Source: Armatimonadota bacterium
GTDB taxonomy: Bacteria; Armatimonadota; Chthonomonadetes; Chthonomonadales; Chthonomonadaceae
Reading direction: 5' to 3'
DNA: 64,000 bases
Assembly (NCBI GenBank): GCA_028871815.1
Contig: JAGWMJ010000006.1
Span: 62,001 to 126,000, forward strand
The number at the start of each line of letters is the position of its first letter. The stretch's first letter is position 1. The notes below the pieces were generated by a model. It saw nothing but the letters and a program-made list of their open reading frames with translations. It did no database searches and was not told the DNA's origin. A program made the translations under genes and the position numbers. Of this stretch, positions 47,343 to 56,169 are shown piece after piece.

Positions 47343-50300
47343 TTACCGCGCGATAGGCTCCATATTCGTGGGCTGCGACGTGGTTATGAAGCCGGTCGGA
47401 GCGGCCAGCAGGCCGTTGACGCTGTAGTACACAACCGCTCCGGTGGTCTTGTTGTGGAAGATTATGGCTGGCTGGAAGGTGTGGCTGATATCCAGGAAAC
47501 CGACCAACTCCCACGGGTTGATGTTGATGCCGCCAACGAGCGTGCCCTGGCCAACGACCGAGGTACCGTTCATCAGCCAGTACACAACGCCGTTCGCCAC
47601 CGTATCCTGGAAGATCAGGTCCGGATGGCCATCGCCATTCAGATCCTCGGCGGCAACCAGGTGCTTGGTGGTGGGGATGGTCTCGGGCAGCACGGTGGTT
47701 GCGCCGGGCGTGAAGCCGGTCATGGCCGTGTACTCCACCTGACCGGTGGACTGGTTCTGCCACAGCAGATCGAGGAAGCCATCGCCATTCACGTCGGCAA
47801 ACGTTATTGGCTTCCATGCAGTGTTGCTGGAAGCGAATATCGTGCCGGTAGTGGTGGTGGTGATGCCGTTCATCTGCGCGTATTCGATGGCGCCGGTGGA
47901 TGAGTTCCAGTAGATCAGGTCAGGCAACCCATCGCCATTGAGATCGACAGCCGAAAAGAGGTGGAATCCCGCCGGCAGTGTGGTCACAGCAGATGTCGAG
48001 AGTGTGGCCGCACCGTTCAGGAACCAGCAGGAAACTGCGCCGGTGCTGGTGTTCTCCCAGATCAGATCGGGATGGGTGTCGTGGTTGAAGTCATGGTCCC
48101 AGAACTGGGTCCGGAGCCGGAAGAGTGTGCCGGCTGAGGTGGAGTTCGGTCCGCCGGTGCGGGTTGTCCCATAGAAGTCGCCGTTTGCCGCCAGGGTCAG
48201 TGGACCGGCCGGCGCGCTGCCGTCGACGGCCGAACTGAAGTTATGAGAAACGGTAAGGCCGCCGGCGCTGTCGAGCCGGTAGATGGTCCCGCCGCCTGCC
48301 GAGCCACCGGCCGGCGTTGTGCCGTACAGGTAACCGTCCGGCGCCTGCGACAGGCCCATGTCGGGATTCATACCTTCCAGCCCTGATGACGCGAAGTCGT
48401 GGAAATCGCCGAAGAACAGCGTCGTCGTTACGCGGAACACAGTGCCGTTGCCGCCGCTGCCGCCCGCGGAGGTGGCGCCGTAGAGGTAGTGGTCGGCTGC
48501 TGCAAACAGCCCGGTAACCGGGTACTCACCATCCGTACCGGCGAACGAATGCACCAGGGTGAAGCTTCCACCGGAGGTGTTGATCCGGTAGACCGTTCCC
48601 AGGTTGTTTGTGCCGCCGAATTCGGTAGTCCCATACAACCTGCCATCGGACGCCAGCAGCAGATTGCCCTCCGGAAGACCTCCATCCGTGGTGGCGCCGG
48701 TAAAGCTGTGCAGTATCGTGATTCCACCTGCCACGGGTATCTCAAATATCGTGCCGTCGCCACTCGCTCCGCCTTCGGAAGTGGTGCCAAACAGGTTGCC
48801 GGTACCATCGGTGATGAGACCCGTTGGCGCTGCGCCTTTGGTGAAGTTGAATACGCCTGGTGTGGTGAACCCGCCGGCCGGTGTGAGCGCCCAGATTCCG
48901 CCGGCGCCGCTCAGGCCAAGTTCGCCCATTCCGAACTTGGTGCCGCTTGAGTTCAGCGCGATCCGACCAACCGGGTTGTAGAGAGCTCCGCCGGCGCTTG
49001 CGAAGGAGTACGGATACGTAAGAGCGCCCTGCTCCGACGTGTCGTAGAGAACACCTGAGTTCTGCAGGCCGCCGCCGGTCGTAAGCCCAATCAGGGTGCC
49101 ATCGCTCAACAGGCTTAGCGCGCCGCTGGGTGCGCTGCCATCGGTGGAGTTATAAGCGAACTGCGCGACAACGGTCACAGCTCCGTTCACGTCACTGTTG
49201 AATACGCCACCCAGGTTGCCCGTACCACCGTTAATGGCCACCCCGTACATAAGGCCGCCGGTGGCGACACACAACCCGACGTCGGAGTTGGGGGCGCCGA
49301 AACCGCTCGAGGCCTCGTTGAATTGAACCGCGGGCAGCTCCACTCCGGCGGTGGTCACCGAGAAGAGCGTACCGACGCCGTTTGTGCCGCCAAAACCACA
49401 CACGCCGTAGAGCTTGCCATTGGTCCCAAGCACGAGACCGCTGGGCTCAAAGCCGTCGTTGGCGACCGTGCCGAACGAATAGAGAAGCGTGAATGTGTGG
49501 CCGGTGGTTACCGAGAAGAACGAGCCGTCGCCCAATGCTCCGCCGAATGCCGCAGTGCCGTACATCACGCCACCATCAATCAGCAGAGTGCCGCCCGGGT
49601 TGGAGCCATCGGCCCCCGTGAAGGAGTGGACGAGCGTTTCGGTGCCTGCGGAGCTTACGCTGTAGATCGATCCATCGCCGTTTGCGCCGCCCGAATAGGT
49701 GACGCCGTACAGATTCAGGTCGTTGGCCAGCACCACACCTCCCGAGGGATTCTGGCCATCCGTTGCGCCGGTCTTGAACGAGTAGATAACCCGGTAAGAA
49801 CCGGTGGGACTCATACTGAAGACCACGCCCTGACCGTTGGCGCCGCCGGTGGCGGCTGTGCCAACGATATTGCCTCCCGTCAGTTGGAGCAGCGCACCTT
49901 GCGGGCCCGTTCCATCTCCGCCTGTGAAGTTGTGCAGAACCTGAAATGTGCCGGAGAGACTGATCCGGAAGATGACGCCGTCGTTGTCGGAGCCGCCCGT
50001 TTGAGTTGTACCGTAGAGATAGCCGTTCCGGGCCTGGAGCAATTGGCCATCCGGCGAGCTCCCATCGAAGCCGCCGAAGGTGTGCAGAACGTTCACCGTG
50101 CCACCGGTGACCTGAAACACCGTACCCAGCCCGCCCGGTCCGCCCGCGGTGGATACGCCGTAGAAGTTGCCATCGGTCGCCTGGGTTAGGGCTACGGGAA
50201 CCGATGCGGTGGGAAACGTCTGCGTAAAGCTGTGAAGCGTGGATAGCGTCTGGCCGAGTGCAATGGTTGGCAAAACGGCTAGCGCCACTGCAGCCACGGT

Positions 50301-50360
50301 TGTGAGTGCCAATCCCGCCCTTCGGTAGCCGGTCACGGCTGATCGCTTAGAATCCATCAT
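47343..50360 (-). CDS. exported GloVer tandem-repeat protein with FG-GAP/VCBS tail
   Basis: The 1005-aa protein has a signal peptide (VAALAVLPTIALGQ). About twelve repeats of the 'choice-anchor GloVer' kind follow, each with GxLYGTTxxGG and VLHxFxGxDG. From about 765 on there are FG-GAP/VCBS repeats (DFNHDTHPDLIW, DLNGDGLPDLIYW) with calcium-type Asp/Asn loops. It is very probably a surface or secreted binding protein. No sorting signal such as PEP-CTERM is visible at the end. It is divergent from a second GloVer protein at 50818. Confidence 0.85.
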   Translation of the reverse strand: MMDSKRSAVTGYRRAGLALTTVAAVALAVLPTIALGQTLSTLHSFTQTFPTASVPVALTQATDGNFYGVSTAGGPGGLGTVFQVTGGTVNVLHTFGGFDGSSPDGQLLQARNGYLYGTTQTGGSDNDGVIFRISLSGTFQVLHNFTGGDGTGPQGALLQLTGGNIVGTAATGGANGQGVVFSMSPTGSYRVIYSFKTGATDGQNPSGGVVLANDLNLYGVTYSGGANGDGSIYSVSSAGTETLVHSFTGADGSNPGGTLLIDGGVMYGTAAFGGALGDGSFFSVTTGHTFTLLYSFGTVANDGFEPSGLVLGTNGKLYGVCGFGGTNGVGTLFSVTTAGVELPAVQFNEASSGFGAPNSDVGLCVATGGLMYGVAINGGTGNLGGVFNSDVNGAVTVVAQFAYNSTDGSAPSGALSLLSDGTLIGLTTGGGLQNSGVLYDTSEQGALTYPYSFASAGGALYNPVGRIALNSSGTKFGMGELGLSGAGGIWALTPAGGFTTPGVFNFTKGAAPTGLITDGTGNLFGTTSEGGASGDGTIFEIPVAGGITILHSFTGATTDGGLPEGNLLLASDGRLYGTTEFGGTNNLGTVYRINTSGGSFTLVHSFAGTDGEYPVTGLFAAADHYLYGATSAGGSGGNGTVFRVTTTLFFGDFHDFASSGLEGMNPDMGLSQAPDGYLYGTTPAGGSAGGGTIYRLDSAGGLTVSHNFSSAVDGSAPAGPLTLAANGDFYGTTRTGGPNSTSAGTLFRLRTQFWDHDFNHDTHPDLIWENTSTGAVSCWFLNGAATLSTSAVTTLPAGFHLFSAVDLNGDGLPDLIYWNSSTGAIEYAQMNGITTTTTGTIFASSNTAWKPITFADVNGDGFLDLLWQNQSTGQVEYTAMTGFTPGATTVLPETIPTTKHLVAAEDLNGDGHPDLIFQDTVANGVVYWLMNGTSVVGQGTLVGGININPWELVGFLDISHTFQPAIIFHNKTTGAVVYYSVNGLLAAPTGFITTSQPTNMEPIAR

Positions 50361-50817
50361 TATTCTCCAAGAACTCGCGGCGCTGACCGCGGAGATAGTA
50401 ATACGCCGATTGCAGCCGGCCGTCGGCGGGCCGGGAAATGCACGGCGAAAATGGGTCCTTTGGTCTTCCGGAGTGGCAAGACCATCCTGCCAGCAGGTTC
50501 AACGGCGTGCCGAATAATCGACGCCTGGTAAACCGTGCGCCGGGGTATTTCCATGCGCTGAGGATCGATTCCTTCTTAGGTGAAACAATCTGAGTTTTGG
50601 TCCGTTCGTATCGCCACCGAGCTGCTCTTAAGTGGATAGGAGCTGCGCGCACCGATCCGGGTCTCCGCGACCCGCGCAGCGTCGGCCCGGACTATTTGGA
50701 GGAAGCAGCCGGTAATTGGCAGGACTTTCGTAGAGACCGAGAGAACCGTTGCAGTGCGATCCGGTTTGACCGTTCGGCAACAGTTTCAGTTCAGGAATCC
50801 ACGATAGGAGTTGGACC
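50361..50817. other. 457-bp divergent promoter region
   Basis: No gene is seen. Both flanking genes belong to the same repeat family, so this region probably holds a shared control region. No clear -35/-10 pair could be chosen. GGAG (minus) and TAGGAG (plus) ribosome sites stand before the starts. Confidence 0.35.
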
Positions 50818-52824
50818 ATGAAGTCGCAACCTCTCGCCGCGGACAGCATGTCGCGCGCAGGTAGGCTGTGCTCCGGTATGCGCGCATTCGGCGGCATAAC
50901 GATCGCCTCGCTGGCGTTGGTTGCTTTTGCAACCGTAGCGGCCGGCCAGGCATTCGGCACCTATTATGACCGTCACGACTTCGGCGGCACTATTACCAAT
51001 GCCAATGGCATCAGCGGTCCCGACGGCGTTCGTCCGTCGAGCCACGTGACCTTTGACGCGGCCGGAAATATGTACGGCACCGCCGCAAGCGGCGGCGCCG
51101 CGAGTGCCGGCCTTGTTTGGGAGATAACGGCGTCTGATGCCTATAAGGACCTGCACGATTTCGGCGGTACCGTCACCAATTCGAACGGTAAAAGCGGGCC
51201 GGATGGCTCTTCGCCCTCGGCGGGAATTACGTTTGACGCGGCTGGAAATATGTACGGAACCACATCCTTCGGCGGGGCTATGAGCGACGGAGTGGTCTGG
51301 GAGATAACCTCTGCCGGTACCTACCGGGACCGGCACGATTTCGGCGGTACCATTACGAACGCCGACGGCACGAGCGGGCCGGACGGCCACTCGCCACACG
51401 CGGGTGTTACGCTCGATGCTGCTGGAAACATGTACGGGGTCACGTTGTCCGGCGGAGCCAATAACGCGACAGGTGTTTCCGGCATGGTCTGGGAGATAAC
51501 CGCCGGTGGCGCGTACCGGGACCTGCACGATTTCGGAGGTTATATCACCGAAACCAATGGAAGCCGGGGACCGGACGGCTCGAGCCCACGCGACGACGTC
51601 ACCTTTGACCCGTCTGGAAACATGTACGGCGTCGCCCCTTACGGAGGCGGTCTGAACGAGGGTCTGGTCTGGAAGATAACAACTGCCGGGGCATATTCGG
51701 ATCTTCACGACTTCGGCGGTACGGCTAACTATCCCGCGGGTGGCACCGGCCCCGATGGCTACCTCCCGGAGAGCCGCGTCACATTCGACTCAGCCGGAGA
51801 TATGTATGGATCCGCGGCGTGGGGCGGCGCGAACAGCTCCGGCACACCGGGCGGAATTGTATGGGAATTGAGTGCCGGTGGCGTATACCAGGACCTTCAC
51901 GATTTCGGTGGCACCGTTCTGAATGCCGATGGAAGCAGCGGTCCAGACGGATTTGACCCGTACGGTCCCGTAGGGTTTGATGGCGCCGGAAACCTGTACG
52001 GCGCTGCCTATTCAGGTGGGGCGCAAAACGCGAACCAGTACTCCGGCATGGCGTGGGAAATAACGGCTTCCGGCGCTTACAAGGACCTGCACGATTTCGA
52101 CGGCTCCGTCACCAACGCGAACGGTACCAGCGGTCCAGACGGCGCGACGCCGTACGGCGGTGTCACGCTGGATGCCACAGGCAACCTATACGGCTCTGCC
52201 TACGAAGGCGGAGGCAATGGCGGCGGAATAGTGTGGGAGTTGGCGCTGGTAGTTAACAACCCGGTACCAACGCTCTCCGCCATCTCGCCGGCATCGGCGC
52301 TGGTTGGCGGTCGGTCCACTGCAGTAACCGTTACCGGTACGGGCTTCATTGCGACCAGTACCGTCAAGTGGAATGGCGCAGCTCTGAGCACCACCTATGC
52401 GAGCGCCACCTCGCTGACGGCCGTGGTGCCGGCCTCCGATCTCCTGACGCCGGGTTCGTATCCCATAACGGTGGAAAACGGCACACCGGGCGGCGGGACA
52501 TCCAATGCCGTCTCGTTTGCCGTTCGGGCGTATCCCGTACATCTGGCAGGTCTGTTTATCAATCCTGCCGCAGTAACGGGCGGCTCAACCGCAACCGGCG
52601 TGATATTCCTCTCCGGCCTGGCTCCGGCGGGTGGAATCACCGTGCAGTTGACATCGTCGCGCCCCGGAGTGACATCGGTACCGCGATTTGTGGTGGTAAA
52701 GCAGGGCTCCAGTACGGCGACGTTCCGGTTGAACACACTTCCGCCAACGGCCGCGACGACCTGCCGGATCACGGCTACCTACCTGACGATCGCCCGGGCC
52801 GGATACCTGACTGTGAATCCGTAG
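50818..52824 (+). CDS. exported GloVer-like repeat protein with IPT/TIG domain
   Basis: The 668-aa protein has an export signal (ATVAAGQAF). Seven to eight repeats of about 60 residues follow, each with DLHDFGG, GPDG, FDAAGNMYG and VWEIT. An IPT/TIG domain comes next (TLSAISPASALVGG, about 480-570). The C-terminal beta domain (LFINPAAVTGGSTATG) resembles the end of the HAF proteins at 33749 and 35762. All parts point to surface binding; the ligand is unknown. Confidence 0.85.
   Translation: MKSQPLAADSMSRAGRLCSGMRAFGGITIASLALVAFATVAAGQAFGTYYDRHDFGGTITNANGISGPDGVRPSSHVTFDAAGNMYGTAASGGAASAGLVWEITASDAYKDLHDFGGTVTNSNGKSGPDGSSPSAGITFDAAGNMYGTTSFGGAMSDGVVWEITSAGTYRDRHDFGGTITNADGTSGPDGHSPHAGVTLDAAGNMYGVTLSGGANNATGVSGMVWEITAGGAYRDLHDFGGYITETNGSRGPDGSSPRDDVTFDPSGNMYGVAPYGGGLNEGLVWKITTAGAYSDLHDFGGTANYPAGGTGPDGYLPESRVTFDSAGDMYGSAAWGGANSSGTPGGIVWELSAGGVYQDLHDFGGTVLNADGSSGPDGFDPYGPVGFDGAGNLYGAAYSGGAQNANQYSGMAWEITASGAYKDLHDFDGSVTNANGTSGPDGATPYGGVTLDATGNLYGSAYEGGGNGGGIVWELALVVNNPVPTLSAISPASALVGGRSTAVTVTGTGFIATSTVKWNGAALSTTYASATSLTAVVPASDLLTPGSYPITVENGTPGGGTSNAVSFAVRAYPVHLAGLFINPAAVTGGSTATGVIFLSGLAPAGGITVQLTSSRPGVTSVPRFVVVKQGSSTATFRLNTLPPTAATTCRITATYLTIARAGYLTVNP
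50960..52250 (+). repeat. about 180-bp coding tandem repeats
   Basis: Seven or so units encode the DLHDFGG...GNMYG...VWEIT module. They are regularly spaced and similar in DNA but not identical, consistent with older internal duplication. Confidence 0.75.
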
Positions 52825-52925
52825 GATCGCGAGCCATGCGGCGCCGCGGCGCGTTGCACGCCGGCCGTGGTTTGGCTCCGCCCGCTACGTTACAGTACCG
52901 GCGTGGACGCGACTTCCGGCTCGGG

Positions 52926-53726
52926 TCACGGCCGGCCGGGCCGATCCTTCTGCCACACCCGCACATAGTCGATCTGAAACTTCTGCGGGTAGGCGGCCGG
53001 ATCCAGCCCATGCTGCCCGCCCCAGTCTCCACCGATGGCCAGATTGATGATGAGGTACATCGGTTTGTCAAACACCCAGCTTTGTGGGCCACTGTAGGGG
53101 TAGCGGAAGTAAGGCTTGCCATCCAGGGAGAAGCTGATCGCCTGCGGTGACCAGTTCATGCCGTAAACGTGCCATGCGGTGGTGCAATCCGGCGCCTGCA
53201 CGGTCCCACCCGCGCTTGCTTGCCCCTGTCCGTCCGGGTGCGGCAGATGCACCGTGCCGTGTATGCCGGCGGCGTCGAACGCCACATGCTCCATCACATC
53301 GAGTTCGCCACAACGCGGCCATCCCGTTTGACCTACATCCTCTCCCATCAGCCAGATGGCCGGCCACGTCCCGCTTCCGCCAGGGAGCTTCGCTCGTACT
53401 TCAAGCCGGCCGTACTCAAACGAAAAGGTATCGTGCGTTTGAAGGCTGGCCGATGTGAACTGCGCGCCCTTGTACGGCTCGTGGATACCCGTAATCGTGA
53501 GATGGCCATTCTCGACGCGCGCATTCGCAAGCCTGTCTTTGGTGTAGTACTCGGCCTCGTGATTGCGCAGCATGCCCACCTCCCATCCCCACTTTTTGGG
53601 GTCGGGCAGGCCGTTACCACTGAACTCGTCATGCCATATCAGGTGATACCCGGGCTCTTTGGGAACAGCGGCGGCAACCTGAAGCGCCGGCGGGCGCGCA
53701 AGGAGCACGAGCAGTAGTTGGATCAT
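52926..53726 (-). CDS. GH16 family beta-glucanase-like hydrolase
   Basis: The 266-aa protein has a short export signal. The GH16 jelly-roll shows WHDEFSGNGLPDPKKW at the start and the catalytic loop GELDVMEHV, with nucleophile Glu, assisting Asp and acid/base Glu all in place. Family enzymes cut beta-1,3 or beta-1,3/1,4 glucans and similar polymers. No Shine-Dalgarno is seen; a TAAACT box sits 6 bases before the ATG. Activity is very likely; the exact polymer is not readable. Confidence 0.93.
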   Translation of the reverse strand: MIQLLLVLLARPPALQVAAAVPKEPGYHLIWHDEFSGNGLPDPKKWGWEVGMLRNHEAEYYTKDRLANARVENGHLTITGIHEPYKGAQFTSASLQTHDTFSFEYGRLEVRAKLPGGSGTWPAIWLMGEDVGQTGWPRCGELDVMEHVAFDAAGIHGTVHLPHPDGQGQASAGGTVQAPDCTTAWHVYGMNWSPQAISFSLDGKPYFRYPYSGPQSWVFDKPMYLIINLAIGGDWGGQHGLDPAAYPQKFQIDYVRVWQKDRPGRP

Positions 53727-53778
53727 GGTGAAAGTTTACCGCGACGAAACGCGCCGTCATCCGAAACGGATTCAGCGA

Positions 53779-54123
53779 TCACGAGCTGCCTGCCAGCGAG
53801 GTGGCATAGGCAGCTCCCACGCCAAGCAACTGACGCATCTCTCGCGTTTGTGCGCTGGCGATAAGCTCCTCCGACGGCTCATATCCCTGCCAGTGCTTCA
53901 TCCAGAAGTGGCCGTAGTTGTAGATTAGCGCCTTGCGCGATGACCCCGTACGATTGTTCAGCGCTGCGTGCTGAATTCGGCCATTGAAGATGTATGCCGT
54001 GCCGGCAGGCTGCTCCATGCAGATGTGTCCCGGCATTGCGGCCGGATCCTTGTGGGAGGGCAGCACCACGTCATCGTCATCCAGGTTTTCGCCCCGCCAA
54101 CCGGGAAGCGATGCGTCGGCGCG
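53779..54123 (-). pseudogene. 3' remnant of a PhyH-family dioxygenase gene
   Basis: The last 115 codons of a PhyH gene are present: PGWRGENLDDDDVVLPSHKD, then AYIFNGRIQHAALNNRTG with the distal His, then RKALIYNYGHFWMKHW. The first 150 or so residues, with the HxD metal pair, are missing. The reading frame runs back without a start codon of quality until it meets the antiporter's TAG stop in the same frame. This suggests a deletion that joined the two genes. A GTG at 54069 could give a 96-aa fragment, which would not be an active enzyme. Confidence 0.7.
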
Positions 54124-55371
54124 CTAAGCGGCGCCGCCGGATTTCTTTGCTCGCTTCGTACTGGGAGACGCGGCTGGCTGCCTCGAAGCGCCGGCATCGT
54201 CGTTTGGCAGTCGCCGGGCGAGCGGCGCAATCGCAAAGCTCTGTACCAGCACGGAGAAGCCGGCAACGATGAACGTTACCGCCTGCACCACATTGCGGTG
54301 GGCAAGAGCGGATGGCAGCACCATCGCCAGCGCCAATGCCAGCGCTCCGCGCAAACCGCCCATAACCAGGAGGGCCTGCCCCCGCAAGGATACAGTGCGA
54401 CGCAAGCGGGCGAATGGCAGGCAGCATGCGGCAACGGCAACCGCACGCGCTGCAAGTACTACTATTACGGCAATAGAAGCAACTGCAGCCACAGAGGTGA
54501 GCGGTTCGCGCGCGCCGGCGATGCCCAGCAGCAGGAACGCGATGGAATTGGCGATGAAGGCAGCGTACTCCCAGAATCCGTCGACCGCTTCGTGCCCTGC
54601 AGGCGTGAGCCCGGAGTGCGTGCCCGCGTTGCCCATGACCAGTCCGGCGGTGAGCACGGCCACAATTCCGGAGAGGCCGAGAACGCCCGCTGTAAGGAAT
54701 GCGCCCCAGGCCGTGAGGGTGGTGAAGGTGAGCTCAACCAGGTGGTCTTGCGAGCGCCCGGCGAAGAACAGCGCCGTTATCGCGAATGCAATTCCGAGGA
54801 GCACGCTGCCGCACGTTTGAAACGTGGCGGCGCTCAGCATGGCGCGAACAGGCATCTGGTGCGCTCGCACCATGTCGGCGGCGAGAGCAAACAGAATCGC
54901 GGCGGATCCGTCATTCAAAAGGCTTTCGGCCTCCAGGATGGTCCGGAAACGTCCGCCAATCCGCATATCTTTGAGCGTAGCGATCACCGATAGCGGGTCG
55001 GTGGCGGCGATAAGGGCGCCAAACATCATGGCGGCCGGCATCGGCCAGCCGGCGAGCCACCGCATGCCTGCAGCCGTAACTGTGGCCGAAATGACTACGC
55101 CGAAGGTGGTGAGCACCAGCACGAGCGGCAGGCTATGCCGAAGGTCGGACCATCGAAGCCGGATCGCAGCATCAAAGATGATCGGCGGCAGCAGGGCATT
55201 GAAAAGGAGGGACGGTGTGAGCGTGACGCTTGGCGCCAGGCGCAAGCCACCGATCACGAGGCCGGCCGCCACAAGTCCGGCCGTGTACGGAAGTTTGAAA
55301 CGGCGAGCGATAAGAGCCACGAGGGCCGCCACCAGCAAGAGCAGGCCAAATCGCTCCATCGACTGCGTCAT
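54124..55371 (-). CDS. CPA1-type Na+/H+ antiporter
   Basis: The 415-aa protein has about 12 membrane segments. The NhaP-type core motifs ATDPLSVIATLKDM and ESLLNDGSA carry the Asp residues needed for ion exchange. It would swap Na+ (or K+) for H+ to hold internal pH and salt. No ribosome site is seen; CATAAT lies 6 bases before the ATG. The tail after the last membrane segment is short, Lys-rich and ends at the TAG shared with the PhyH remnant's frame. Confidence 0.9.
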   Translation of the reverse strand: MTQSMERFGLLLLVAALVALIARRFKLPYTAGLVAAGLVIGGLRLAPSVTLTPSLLFNALLPPIIFDAAIRLRWSDLRHSLPLVLVLTTFGVVISATVTAAGMRWLAGWPMPAAMMFGALIAATDPLSVIATLKDMRIGGRFRTILEAESLLNDGSAAILFALAADMVRAHQMPVRAMLSAATFQTCGSVLLGIAFAITALFFAGRSQDHLVELTFTTLTAWGAFLTAGVLGLSGIVAVLTAGLVMGNAGTHSGLTPAGHEAVDGFWEYAAFIANSIAFLLLGIAGAREPLTSVAAVASIAVIVVLAARAVAVAACCLPFARLRRTVSLRGQALLVMGGLRGALALALAMVLPSALAHRNVVQAVTFIVAGFSVLVQSFAIAPLARRLPNDDAGASRQPAASPSTKRAKKSGGAA

Positions 55372-55416
55372 GCCGCTATTATGACCACGAGGCGCGCTTC
55401 GACAATTGTGACCCGG

Positions 55417-56145
55417 TCAGGGAAACTCTGCCGCCACCTGAGCAAGCAAATCGGGACGGTTACTGATGACGCCATCGACTCCAATAGCCAACAGCGTCTG
55501 GATCGTGGCCGGGTTATCCACCGTCCAGCAATAGACGCTCACTCCATATTCGTGCAGCGTGGCAACCCGTTCCGCCGTCGCGAGTGGGTACTCCCAGCTG
55601 ACACCGTCGGTATTGAGGCGCTGGGCCCACGCTTCGAACGGTCCCTGGCCAGCAGGTAGTTCCGAGTGCGCGTCACGGGTTGTTGACAGCCGGAGTTCCG
55701 GCCATGCCGCACGAAACGCGGGCGCCACTTCTCGCGAAATACCGGAGATCAATGCGTGGGATGCGCCAAGTGGCCGCAGGGAATCGGCCGTGAGTTGCTC
55801 CACGCCGTGGCCGAAGACCTTCATATCGGCCATCAGCCCGCCACGACCAGCCATCTCGGAAACCAGCTCGTCCAGGGTTGGTACGCCCTCGCCGGCACCC
55901 AGTTCGAGTGCACCAAGTTCGCTGGCGGTGTGGTCGGCCACACTCCAGCGACGGCCGCTACTATCCTGAGCCTCGTCATCGTGGCACAGCACCAGCACGC
56001 CGTCTCGAGAAAGGCGCACGTCGCACTCAACGCTGCCGCAACCCAACGCGACGGCGTGCCGAAAACCGGATATCGTATTGGCCGGATAGTTTGCCGGCGC
56101 ACCGCGATGTGCGATGGTCCGCCATATCGATGCGCCGTGCATCAC
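55417..56145 (-). CDS. glycerophosphodiester phosphodiesterase
   Basis: The 242-aa protein has the GDPD signature: AHRGAPANYPANT, then VECDVRLSRDG with Glu and Asp metal ligands and VLCHDDE with the second catalytic His. The usual Glu of 'PENT' is Ala here. It cleaves glycerophosphodiesters to glycerol-3-phosphate and an alcohol. No signal peptide, so cytoplasmic. GTG 56145 is followed at once by ATG 56142. Confidence 0.9.
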   Translation of the reverse strand: MMHGASIWRTIAHRGAPANYPANTISGFRHAVALGCGSVECDVRLSRDGVLVLCHDDEAQDSSGRRWSVADHTASELGALELGAGEGVPTLDELVSEMAGRGGLMADMKVFGHGVEQLTADSLRPLGASHALISGISREVAPAFRAAWPELRLSTTRDAHSELPAGQGPFEAWAQRLNTDGVSWEYPLATAERVATLHEYGVSVYCWTVDNPATIQTLLAIGVDGVISNRPDLLAQVAAEFP

Positions 56146-56169
56146 GGATCTACGATGATAGCGTCACCG

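Noticed and set aside
50960-52250. Regular repeats as a CRISPR or satellite
   Set aside because: The repeats are in frame, about 180 bp long and encode GloVer modules.
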